Source of the DNA: Corallococcus coralloides DSM 2259
GTDB taxonomy: Bacteria > Myxococcota > Myxococcia > Myxococcales > Myxococcaceae
Assembly (NCBI RefSeq): GCF_000255295.1
Contig: NC_017030.1
Coordinates: 6,422,328 to 6,486,327 of the forward strand
DNA length: 64,000 nucleotides
Direction: 5' to 3'
The translations under genes were made by a program, and so were the position numbers. This document shows, in pieces, positions 10,047-17,474 of the stretch (positions are counted from its first letter, which is position 1; every line of letters begins with the position of its first letter). The notes under the pieces were generated by a model that saw only the letters and a program-made list of their open reading frames with translations, made no database searches and was not told the origin of the DNA.

Positions 10047-12227
10047 TCACGCCGTCCGCGCGGCCGGCGCCTGCTGGGAGCTGGGGGTGAAGGAGTGGTG
10101 GCGCCGCCGCTGGAAGGCATAGGTCGCCAGGGGCATGCGCGTGCGCGGCAGGTGCGAGTAGAGGGCGTTCCAGTCCAGGCGCGCGCCCTGGACGAAGAGC
10201 GAGGCCAGCGCCGACGACGCCTCCAGGGCGTCCTCCCCCAACCGCAGCGTGAAGGCCGACCGCTTCGCGTCGGGCCCGGCCAGCTCCTCCGAAGAGACGT
10301 AGGAGGGCGGAGCCACGGAGGACTCCGCGCCAGCGCCGAGCAGCTCCCCCAGGTGCACCGAGGCGAGCCGCGCCACCTGGTCGCCCACCGCATCCGCGCC
10401 CGCCACCGTGTCCGCGACCGCGCCACCGCGGGCCAGCACGGCCACCAGTCCCAGGAGCCGTTCGGCCTCGGGCCTCCGGTCCGCGAACGCCAGAGGCAGT
10501 TCGCGGCGGACGAGCTCCGCCGCGCGCTCCGCCAGGGCCGCGCCCCACGTCCACGCCGAGGGCCACGACGCGCTGGAGCCCTCACCGGCCGCCGGCGAGG
10601 ACAGCATCAGGTGGAAGGCGCGCGCGTGGGCCTGTCCCGCCCGGGGCTGGACCAGCGCGGCGTCCGGCGCGCCCTGGAGCAGGGCCTCCAGCGCGCGCAC
10701 CGCTTCGCCAGCCGTCCGGGCTCGCAGCACGATGCGGTGCGGAAGCTGGGACCGCCCCGTGGCCAGGGTCACGCACGCCTGGACGAAGCGGGCTTGAGCC
10801 TGGGCATCCGGGGTCTCCGCCAGGGACCGGAAGAAGGCCAGATGCGTCCGCGCGAGCGCCGTCAAGGCCTCCGGGGACTGCGCGCTCAGGGGCAGCAGCA
10901 GGGCCTCGCCGTCGTCGCCTGGAGCCGCGGCGGTGACAGGGCCTGGCGCCTCGCCCAGCACCACATGGGCGTTGGTCCCACCGAAGCTCAGGGAGCTGAC
11001 TCCCGCGAAGCGCGGTCCTTCACCGGCGGGCCACGGCTCCGGCTGCGTGGCGATGGAGAAGGCGGTCCCCGCGAGCCGCAGGTGGGGACTGACGGGGTCG
11101 CCATGGAGCGTGGCGGGGATCTGCCCGTGGTGGAGCGCCAGCACCGTCTTCAGCAGCCCCGCGATGCCCGCCGCCGCCTCCAGGTGGCCGATGTTCGACT
11201 TGACGGACCCCAGCAGGCAGCGCTGATCCGCTCGCCGCCCCTCGCCCAGGGACGCGCGCAGGGCGTTCACCTCGATGGTGTCCCCGAGCATCGTCCCGCT
11301 GGCATGCGCTTCGACATAGCCCAGGGCCGAGGGCGCCACGCCGCCAGCGGCGAGCGCGCGGCGCACGACCCGCTGCTGGGCCCGGCCCAGCGGCGCGCTG
11401 AGGCCGTTGCTGAGGCCGTTGTGGTTGGTCGCCGAGCCCCGGACGACCGCCCAGATGAAGTCCCCGTCGCGCACCGCCGCGTCCAAGGGCTTGAGGACGA
11501 CGCAGCCGCCGCCCTCTCCGAACACATACCCATCCGCCTTGCTGGAGAAGCTCTTGCAACGCCCATCCCGGGCCAGGAGCTTGCCCTGCGAGAACGCGAT
11601 GGCGTTGGCCGGGGACAGGATGAGGTGCACCCCACCCGCGATGGCGAGCTCGCATTCTCCCGCCGCGAGCGACTGGCAGGCCAGGTGCACGGCCACCAGG
11701 GAGGACGCGCACGCCGCGTCCACGGCGACGCTCGGCCCGCAGAGCCCCAGGCTGAAGGAGATCCGGTTCGCCACGATGGCGCCGCACGCTCCCGTGCTGG
11801 TGCGCACGTCGAGCATGTCCCACTGGTTGGCGACGCGGCGGTCGTAGTCGCGGGTGCTCACCCCCCAGAAGACGCCCGTCTCCGTGCCCCCCAGGGAGTC
11901 CGGAGCGATGCCCGCGTGCTCCAGTCCCTGCCAGGCCACCTCCAGCGACAGGCCCTGCTGCGGATCCACCTGTTCGGCCTCCTGCGCCTGGATGCCGAAG
12001 AGGCCCGCGTCGTAGCAGTCGCCGTCGGCGATGAAGCCGCCGCGCGGACTGTAGCTCCGGCCCCGCTGGGGCGACTCCGGCGCGAAGAAGTCCTCCACGC
12101 GCCAGCGCCCACCGGGAACCTCCCCTAGCGCGTCCTCCCCCTGCTTGAGGAGGGACCAGAAGCTGTCGGGGCCGTCCGCCCGGGGAAAGCGACAGCCCAG
12201 CCCGATGATCGCGATGGGGGTCTGCAT
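10047..12227 (-). CDS. Ketosynthase protein with collapsed acyltransferase region
   Basis: This 726-residue protein starts with a good ketosynthase at about residues 1-430. The active Cys is in DAACASS near 172, and His residues are kept in EAHASGT and KSNIGHLEA. The usual HGTGT motif is altered to HASGT. After the KS comes a KS-AT linker, and the protein ends in a recognisable post-AT linker (TRMPLATYAFQRRRHHSF). The stretch between is only about 150-250 residues and contains no GHSxG or malonyl-binding motif. The AT is therefore missing or decayed. The KS would depend on another protein for an extender unit, or would transfer an acyl chain without one. ATG 12227 is preferred. A TTG at 12236, overlapping the methyltransferase stop, would add three residues. 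Confidence 0.9.
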   Translation of the reverse strand: MQTPIAIIGLGCRFPRADGPDSFWSLLKQGEDALGEVPGGRWRVEDFFAPESPQRGRSYSPRGGFIADGDCYDAGLFGIQAQEAEQVDPQQGLSLEVAWQGLEHAGIAPDSLGGTETGVFWGVSTRDYDRRVANQWDMLDVRTSTGACGAIVANRISFSLGLCGPSVAVDAACASSLVAVHLACQSLAAGECELAIAGGVHLILSPANAIAFSQGKLLARDGRCKSFSSKADGYVFGEGGGCVVLKPLDAAVRDGDFIWAVVRGSATNHNGLSNGLSAPLGRAQQRVVRRALAAGGVAPSALGYVEAHASGTMLGDTIEVNALRASLGEGRRADQRCLLGSVKSNIGHLEAAAGIAGLLKTVLALHHGQIPATLHGDPVSPHLRLAGTAFSIATQPEPWPAGEGPRFAGVSSLSFGGTNAHVVLGEAPGPVTAAAPGDDGEALLLPLSAQSPEALTALARTHLAFFRSLAETPDAQAQARFVQACVTLATGRSQLPHRIVLRARTAGEAVRALEALLQGAPDAALVQPRAGQAHARAFHLMLSSPAAGEGSSASWPSAWTWGAALAERAAELVRRELPLAFADRRPEAERLLGLVAVLARGGAVADTVAGADAVGDQVARLASVHLGELLGAGAESSVAPPSYVSSEELAGPDAKRSAFTLRLGEDALEASSALASLFVQGARLDWNALYSHLPRTRMPLATYAFQRRRHHSFTPSSQQAPAARTA

Positions 12228-12232
12228 GGTGC

Positions 12233-13123
12233 TCAACCCGCCAGGGCGCGCGGACGCGCGTCGTCCAGCCGCTGGAAGCAGATGCGCGTCAGGTTCATGG
12301 TCCCGGTGTGGAACGCGACGACCATCATCCCCAGGTACTTCTCGTACCGCTCGTAGACGGCGTCTCCCACCATGGCTCGCGCCTCCGCCTTGCGGGCCCG
12401 CAGGTTGCGCAGCCAGTGCCGCAGCGTGCGCGCGTAGTGCGTGCGGTCGTTGCGCAGGTGGACGATCTCGAAGAGGTGCCGCGACGCCTGCTCGATCTCC
12501 GCGATGTGCGGCAGGTCGGACTCAGGGAAGATCTCCTCGGCGAAGAACTTGCTGAAGTCCTTCCGCTCCGCCGTCTCGTAGGAGATGGTCTGCAGCGACA
12601 GCCGCCCGCCCGGCTTCAGCGACCGGTGGCAGAAGTCGAAGAAGGACCGGTAGCCCGCGATCTTGTCCTCCAGCTTCTGATCCAGACGCGCGAAGTGCTC
12701 GAAGGCCCCCACGGACACGATGCCGTCGTACGGCTCCGCGACGGAGTGCTCCGCCCAGCTCTGGAGCGCGACGGAGATCCGCTCGGAGGGCTGGGCCTGG
12801 ATGCGGTCCGCCTGGGCCTGGCTGAGCGTGAGCCCCTGCGCGCGGCAGTCCGGGTTCCGCTCCAGCGCCCGGCGCATCATGCTGCCCCAGCCGCACCCCA
12901 CGTCGAGGATGCGCGGCGCGGACTCGATCCGCAGGTTGTCCAGGTGCCAGTCCAGCTTGGCCCGCTGAGCGGCGTCCAGGTCGTCCTCCTCGCGCAACCA
13001 CAGCGCGGCGGAGTACGTCATGCCCGGGTCGAGCCACAGCTCGTAGAAGGCGTTGCTGACGTCGTAGTGCTGCTGGATGGCCTCGGCGGAGGCGCCGGTG
13101 GCCCGTGAAGTCGACGTGCTCAT
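12233..13123 (-). CDS. Cyclopropane-fatty-acid-synthase family methyltransferase
   Basis: This 296-residue S-adenosylmethionine-dependent enzyme belongs to the CFA/mycolic-acid cyclopropane synthase family. It lacks the N-terminal extension of the E. coli enzyme and is close in length to the mycobacterial CmaA type. The SAM motif is ILDVGCGWG near residue 74. GLTLSQAQ and the family stretch GAFEHF are both present. Such enzymes add a methylene or methyl group across a cis double bond of an acyl chain, which fits with two desaturases at the head of the operon. The gene starts three bases after the ACP1 stop, so translation is likely coupled. Methyl-branch formation instead of a cyclopropane ring is also possible. 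Confidence 0.92.
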   Translation of the reverse strand: MSTSTSRATGASAEAIQQHYDVSNAFYELWLDPGMTYSAALWLREEDDLDAAQRAKLDWHLDNLRIESAPRILDVGCGWGSMMRRALERNPDCRAQGLTLSQAQADRIQAQPSERISVALQSWAEHSVAEPYDGIVSVGAFEHFARLDQKLEDKIAGYRSFFDFCHRSLKPGGRLSLQTISYETAERKDFSKFFAEEIFPESDLPHIAEIEQASRHLFEIVHLRNDRTHYARTLRHWLRNLRARKAEARAMVGDAVYERYEKYLGMMVVAFHTGTMNLTRICFQRLDDARPRALAG

Positions 13124-13125
13124 GC

Positions 13126-13449
13126 TCAGCTTCCCGTCGCCTTGCCCGCCTGGGCCGCGCGACGCGCCAGCAGCCGCTTGTCCGAGGCGAGCGCGCGGGA
13201 GAGCTTCTCGATGGTGGGGTGCTCGTAGGGAGCCGCCGTGTCGACCTCGATGCCGAGCCAGTCCCCCAGGTCGCCGGTCATCCCCACGGCGGCGGACGAA
13301 TCCAACCCGTAGCGGTCGAACGTCGTCGCCGTGTTGATGTCGCTGGCGGGCAGCGACAGCAACTCCGACATGTACTTCTTCAGCCACTCGCTGATTTCGC
13401 GCGCGGTGGCGTCCGCCGAGGAGGTAGGGGGCTGCTGGGATGCCGACAT
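13126..13449 (-). CDS. Freestanding acyl carrier protein (ACP1)
   Basis: This 107-residue carrier protein has the phosphopantetheine Ser at S51 in YGLDSSAAVG. The GDLGDWLGIE stretch after it is typical of carrier domains found next to acyl-AMP ligases and lipid-modifying PKS starters. The normal DSL is DSS here. The C-terminal 20 residues are basic and Ala-rich and probably flexible. It lies between the second desaturase and the methyltransferase, which suggests that the acyl substrate of one or both is bound to this ACP. No acyl-ACP ligase is visible in the window, so how the fatty acid is loaded is unknown. Confidence 0.9.
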   Translation of the reverse strand: MSASQQPPTSSADATAREISEWLKKYMSELLSLPASDINTATTFDRYGLDSSAAVGMTGDLGDWLGIEVDTAAPYEHPTIEKLSRALASDKRLLARRAAQAGKATGS

Positions 13450-13518
13450 GGTGTTCCTGCTCGCTCTTGGGGTTGATGCTGTGAAGGGGTGATTCCGGGA
13501 GGATGCTCGGAGGGCACT

Positions 13519-14514
13519 TCAGCGCACGCGGCGCGCTTCCAACTCAGCGGCGGTCGGACGCGACACGTCCCAGACGAGCCCCAGCTTCTCCATCACCGCG
13601 ATGACCATTCCGCTGATGTCCACCTGCCACCAGCGGAAGGTGAGGATGGCCGCGGTGGGATAGCCGTGGTGGTTGTTGTGCCAGGACTCACCCAGCGTCG
13701 GCAGCGCGAGCCAGGCGTTGTTGGTGCTCAGGTCGCGCGAGCGATAGTCGCGGGTGCCGAAGACGTGCGCGAACGACGTGATCCACCAGATGATGTTGTG
13801 CAGCGCGAACATCCGGGCGAGTCCCCCCATGAGGAGCCCCTCCAGCGCGCCATACGGCGTCCCCGTCAGCAGGAAGCCCATCCCCGCGGGCAATGCCAGC
13901 CCCAGGAGGATCCACACGTAGTAGCGGCGGTTGACCCACATCACGGCCTTGTCGGTGAGCAGGTCGCGCGCGTAGAAGTTCGCGTTGGGGACCGGGTGCT
14001 GCACGGTCCAGCCGATGTACCCGTGGAAGAGGCCCTTCAGGCGCTGGAGCCTGGATGTCCCGGCGAGGTTGGGGGAGTGCGGATCCCCTTCCCGGTCGGA
14101 GAACTCATGGTGCATCCGGTGCAGCGCGACCCAGAACACCACGGGTCCCTGCCCCGCCATGCAGCCCAGGACGGCCAGCGCCACGCGGACCGGCGTGACG
14201 GCCTTGTAGCTGCGGTGGGTGAAGTGGCGGTGGTAGCCGATGGTCAGCCCCATCCCCACCAGGAAGAAGAAGGTGAGGAAGGTCGCGATGCCCGCCCCGG
14301 ACATGGGCCGGACGAGCACGGAGAGCAGCACGCTGCCCACGACGCCGCTGATGCCCAGGGCGGTCATCACCACCGTGTGGATGTGCTGCACGCGCTCCAA
14401 CTGCTGGCTCTTGACCACGCGCCGCATCCAACCGCGATCCGGTTCGGTGGCGGCAGGCTCGCTCTCGGGAAGCGGCGCGGTCAGGGGGGCAGCGGTTTCG
14501 GCCCATTCATTCAT
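13519..14514 (-). CDS. Membrane fatty-acid desaturase (second of two)
   Basis: This 331-residue integral-membrane di-iron desaturase is of the acyl-CoA delta-9 type. All three histidine boxes are intact: HRHFTH, HRMHH and HNNHH. About four hydrophobic segments surround them. It would place a cis double bond in a fatty-acyl chain. The N-terminal 30 residues are acidic and Pro/Ala-rich. It lies 45 bases after the first desaturase and 69 bases before ACP1. The two desaturases share the fold but are clearly diverged, so they probably act at different positions or on different carriers. Confidence 0.94.
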   Translation of the reverse strand: MNEWAETAAPLTAPLPESEPAATEPDRGWMRRVVKSQQLERVQHIHTVVMTALGISGVVGSVLLSVLVRPMSGAGIATFLTFFFLVGMGLTIGYHRHFTHRSYKAVTPVRVALAVLGCMAGQGPVVFWVALHRMHHEFSDREGDPHSPNLAGTSRLQRLKGLFHGYIGWTVQHPVPNANFYARDLLTDKAVMWVNRRYYVWILLGLALPAGMGFLLTGTPYGALEGLLMGGLARMFALHNIIWWITSFAHVFGTRDYRSRDLSTNNAWLALPTLGESWHNNHHGYPTAAILTFRWWQVDISGMVIAVMEKLGLVWDVSRPTAAELEARRVR

Positions 14515-14559
14515 GGCGTGTTTGTCCTCTGGCTACCAACAGCGCTGACGACGCGTTCC

Positions 14560-15558
14560 TCAGGGAGGCGAACCACCGGGCCCCGGAGTCGGCGCCGCGT
14601 CCGGCCTGCCAATCCGTGCATTCAACCGGCGCACCCCCCGGACCAGCCCCACCCGCTCCAGCCCCAGGAGGGTCAGGCCGCCCACGTCCACTTCCCAGGG
14701 CGTCGCGGCGAACACCGCCGCGGAGGGGTCCGCGTGGTGGTTGTTGTGCCAGCCTTCCCCCAGGGCCAGGATTCCCAACAGGATGTTGTTGCGGCTGTCA
14801 TCCCGGCTCTCGAAGCGCCGGTAGCCCCAGAGGTGGGCCACCGAATTGATGGCGTTGGTCACGTGGTAGGTGATGAACAGCCGCACGCCGCCGCCCCACA
14901 GCAACCCGCCCAGCGCGCCCCGCCAGCTCCCTTCGAGCGCCGCCCCCAGGGCCGTGGGAATGATCAAGCCCAGCACCACCCACTTGAAGTAGTGCCGGTT
15001 GAGCCACGTCAGCTGCCGGTCCTGGAGCAGGTCGCGGCAGTAGTAGGCCGAATTGGTCACCTCCGGCCGGAACGTCCACCCGACGTGGGAGTGCCAGAAG
15101 CCGCGCCAGCCGGAGAGCGGCGTGCCCCCATCATTCAAGGGCGAGTGCGGATCCCCATCCCGGTCCGTGTTGCTGTGATGCCTGCGGTGGTTGCCCGCCC
15201 AGTAGAGCGGAGGCCCCTGCACCGCCATGCAGCCCAGGATCGTGAAGAAGGCACTCACGGCCCGGTGAGGCTTGAAGGCCCGGTGCGAAATCAAACGGTG
15301 GAAGCCCACCGTGATGGCCAGGATGGTCAGGAGATAGAAGCCCACGGCAAGCACGGGCTCCCAAGGCCTCACCTGCCCCTGGATGACCTGGAGTCCGGCA
15401 ATGACTGCGCACACGGTAGGTATGACCAGGATCAACAGGGCATGCGCGAATTGCAGTCGGCTGTTCGGTCCCCCTTTGATGGCCTGGCGCCGGATATGGC
15501 CCGCCACGGGCTCGGAGGCCTCGGGTGCGACGACGGAGGCCGTGATGTCAGCATCCAT
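14560..15558 (-). CDS. Membrane fatty-acid desaturase (first of two, operon head)
   Basis: This 332-residue membrane desaturase of the delta-9 acyl-CoA desaturase family has His boxes HRLISH, HRRHH and HNNHH and a conserved DGDPHSP after the second box. ATG 15558 was chosen because AAGGA lies eight bases upstream. A longer reading from 15621 has no good ribosome site. It is the first gene after a strong promoter-like sequence and opens the biosynthetic operon. The product of this enzyme is probably the olefin used by the cyclopropane-synthase homologue further down, by inference from gene order. Confidence 0.94.
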   Translation of the reverse strand: MDADITASVVAPEASEPVAGHIRRQAIKGGPNSRLQFAHALLILVIPTVCAVIAGLQVIQGQVRPWEPVLAVGFYLLTILAITVGFHRLISHRAFKPHRAVSAFFTILGCMAVQGPPLYWAGNHRRHHSNTDRDGDPHSPLNDGGTPLSGWRGFWHSHVGWTFRPEVTNSAYYCRDLLQDRQLTWLNRHYFKWVVLGLIIPTALGAALEGSWRGALGGLLWGGGVRLFITYHVTNAINSVAHLWGYRRFESRDDSRNNILLGILALGEGWHNNHHADPSAAVFAATPWEVDVGGLTLLGLERVGLVRGVRRLNARIGRPDAAPTPGPGGSPP

Positions 15559-15676
15559 GCCGGACGTCCTTGCGTGGAGGCGGAGCGCCTCCCGAAACGA
15601 CTGTTCGCCCAGAGGCCCCACACTCGACCGGCATGAGACACAGACGTGCCTCCCCCCCCGACCACACTCCGGATTC

Positions 15677-15698
15677 GGGATGGTCTAAAACCCATCCC
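15677..15698. promoter_or_regulatory. Inverted repeat just downstream of the operon promoter
   Basis: The arms GGGATGG (15677-15683) and CCATCCC (15692-15698) are perfect and separated by eight bases. They lie a few bases downstream of the predicted transcription start of the desaturase operon. This could be an operator for a repressor or a leader hairpin. No regulator gene is adjacent. Confidence 0.4.
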
Positions 15699-15708
15699 AA
15701 GGCCCGCG

Positions 15709-15737
15709 TTCATAGGAAACCCTGACTCTCGTGTCAA
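15709..15737 (-). promoter_or_regulatory. Sigma70-type promoter of the desaturase-PKS operon
   Basis: On the minus strand a perfect -35 box TTGACA (15737-15732) is followed after exactly 17 bases by TATGAA (15714-15709). It is placed about 150 bases before the first desaturase start and after the Nudix gene. That makes the whole 15.5 kb run of genes a likely single transcription unit. Confidence 0.6.
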
Positions 15738-15790
15738 GGACTGAACGTCAAACCCTCTCACGAAATTCTCACAGGCCGTCCGAGCAGGCC

Positions 15791-15808
15791 TTTCGCGCCT
15801 GGCGCGAA
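15791..15808 (-). terminator. Candidate terminator after the Nudix gene
   Basis: The perfect stem TTCGCGC/GCGCGAA with loop CTG lies ten bases past the Nudix stop. No clear U-tract follows, so this is a hairpin of terminator position rather than a proven terminator. Confidence 0.4.
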
Positions 15809-15817
15809 GAGGGCCCA

Positions 15818-16324
15818 CTAGGCCTGATGAGCGCGCTGCTGCTCCAGCCAGGCCGCGACGGCCAGCCCCGTGCCGAACGGCCAGGGGCGCAGTTTGGCGA
15901 GCGGCACCGCCTTGAAGTGCTCCAGTTCGTCACCCATCCGGACCTCGCCGCGGGCGCGGACGTGGTAGGCCAGGATCACCTCGTTGCGCTCCGGGAAGGC
16001 GAAGGCACCAATGAGCCCCGCGACCTCCCCGTCGAGCCCCAGCTCCTCTTGCACCTCCCGCAGGACGCCCGCCGCCGGCGTCTCTCCGGCTTCGAGGAAT
16101 CCGGACACCAGCCCGTACCAGCCCGCCGGCCAGCCCTTGTTCCGGACGAGCAAGGCCTCCCCGTCCTTTTCAATCAGGGCCGCGACCACCGGGGTGGGGT
16201 TGCCGTAGAGGACGTGCCCACAAGAAGCAGCCGGGCAGGCGAGCCGGGTCCGGTTCTCCTCGATGCGCGGGACGACGCGCTCCCCACAAGCAGGACAGAA
16301 CTTCACCTTGTCCAGTGGCAACAT
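15818..16324 (-). CDS. Nudix hydrolase with N-terminal zinc ribbon
   Basis: This 168-residue protein begins with a zinc-ribbon (CPAC, then CPAASC) like that of the NADH pyrophosphatase NudC and related Nudix enzymes. The Nudix box is complete: G-x5-E-x7-REVQEELG within GFLEAGETPA and onward. It hydrolyses a nucleoside-diphosphate-linked compound; the substrate cannot be named. ATG 16324 has a GGGAGGG ribosome site seven bases upstream. A longer reading from 16399 starts inside a leader hairpin and adds only basic residues. It is transcribed on its own between two terminators. Confidence 0.9.
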   Translation of the reverse strand: MLPLDKVKFCPACGERVVPRIEENRTRLACPAASCGHVLYGNPTPVVAALIEKDGEALLVRNKGWPAGWYGLVSGFLEAGETPAAGVLREVQEELGLDGEVAGLIGAFAFPERNEVILAYHVRARGEVRMGDELEHFKAVPLAKLRPWPFGTGLAVAAWLEQQRAHQA

Positions 16325-16342
16325 CGCACCCTCCCTGCGTTC

Positions 16343-16363
16343 AGGAGGCTGAGGCAGCCTCCT
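16343..16363 (-). promoter_or_regulatory. Leader hairpin before the Nudix gene
   Basis: AGGAGGCTG (16343-16351) and CAGCCTCCT (16355-16363) form a perfect nine-pair stem with a three-base loop, ending 19 bases before the Nudix ATG. There is no U-tract, so an RNA leader element or a protein-binding palindrome fits better than a terminator. Confidence 0.4.
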
Positions 16364-16428
16364 GCGCCAAAGCCGCGCGAATAAGAGCTTTGCCCGCAAT
16401 CTTTGTAAAGCGCTCGAAAGCCAGAAAT

Positions 16429-16470
16429 AGAAAACGGGCTGGGAGAGAGAGTTGCTCTCGTCCCAGCCCG
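16429..16470 (-). terminator. Rho-independent terminator of the sigma factor gene
   Basis: Read on the minus strand, CGGGCTGGGA pairs perfectly with TCCCAGCCCG around a loop with its own small AGAG/CTCT stem. TTTTCTATTT follows directly. It lies 34 bases past the stop of the sigma factor gene. This is the clearest intrinsic terminator in the window. Confidence 0.85.
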
Positions 16471-16503
16471 CATCTGGACTTCCGAAGATGATTCCCGGCG
16501 GCT

Positions 16504-17244
16504 TCAGGCCGCGTCGGCCGTGGCGGTGTGCTCCTCGTTCTCGTTGAACGCGATGAGGTAGCGCTCCAGGAAGTTCTTCGTCTTCAGCTCCACCTGGCGC
16601 ACGCGCTCGCGCGACACGCCCCAGCGCTGGCCCAGCTCCTCCAGCGTCAGCGGCTTGTCCTGCGTGAGGCGCTCCTGGAGGATGTCCCAGCCCAGGTCGC
16701 CAATGCGCTTGCGCACCTTGGCCAGGGCATCCTGGATTTCGGTGTCCTGCTCGCGGGAGAGGAACGACTCCTGCGGGGAGGGACCGCCGTCCTCCAGCCG
16801 GTCGAGGAAGGTCGTCTCGCCCTCCTCGTCGATGGTGGCATCCAGCGAGAAGTCCACCATGCTGCCGCGCTCCGCCTCACCGCCGCGCACCTGGCTGCGG
16901 TTGTCCTTCAGGTAGCGGGTGATGTAGGCGCGGATCCACCACACGGCATAGGTGGCGAAGCGCACGTTCTTCTTCGGGTCGAAGTGCTCGATGGCCTTCA
17001 TGAGGCCGACGTTGCCTTCCTGGATGAGGTCGTCCAGGCGGGCCCCGCGGTTGGCGAACTTCTTCGCCACGGCGACCACGAAAGCGAGGTTGGAGCTGGC
17101 GAGCGTCTGTCGGGCGCTCTCGTCACCCTTGCGGGCCTGGCGGGCCAGCTCGTACTCCTGCTCACGCGTGAGCTGCTGGTGCCCGCCCAGGTGACGCAGG
17201 TAATGCGAAAGGCCCTCTGCCGCGAACTTCGTCGAGTTGGCCAT
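16504..17244 (-). CDS. RpoH-like alternative sigma-70 factor
   Basis: This 246-residue sigma factor lacks region 1.1. Region 2 shows DLIQEGNVGLMKAI followed by FATYAVWWIRAYITRYL, the core-binding and -10 recognition helices. Region 4 shows LTLEELGQRWGVSRERVRQVE, a helix-turn-helix for the -35 element. It falls in the heat-shock (sigma-32) branch, which myxobacteria have expanded for development and stress. ATG 17244 has GGAAGGA upstream and is preferred over the longer reading from 17307. The 230 bases between it and the next gene should hold its own promoter. A TTGACA is present there but no convincing -10. Which regulon it controls is unknown. Confidence 0.93.
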   Translation of the reverse strand: MANSTKFAAEGLSHYLRHLGGHQQLTREQEYELARQARKGDESARQTLASSNLAFVVAVAKKFANRGARLDDLIQEGNVGLMKAIEHFDPKKNVRFATYAVWWIRAYITRYLKDNRSQVRGGEAERGSMVDFSLDATIDEEGETTFLDRLEDGGPSPQESFLSREQDTEIQDALAKVRKRIGDLGWDILQERLTQDKPLTLEELGQRWGVSRERVRQVELKTKNFLERYLIAFNENEEHTATADAA

Positions 17245-17474
17245 GATTTCCCGTCCTTCCGTTCGTAACTGCCGGACGCGATGAATCCCCCGACGAACCG
17301 CGTCCACCTGTCACTAGGACGCGCAACGGCGGAAAGGGTTTCTCATTCCTTCCAAGAAGGGCATTTCCCCCTCTTACCCTTGTCAAAAGCCCGTCACGCA
17401 CTCGCACTTCCGGGCCCTTGGCAGCGCGCGACGCGACGGGTGGGACAGCACCTACGTTCCCGGTCACGAAGTCT

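Noticed and set aside
17245-17474. Promoter for the sigma factor gene at the TTGACA in its upstream gap
   Set aside because: No convincing -10 element lies at 16-18 bases, and no match to an RpoH-type promoter was clear.
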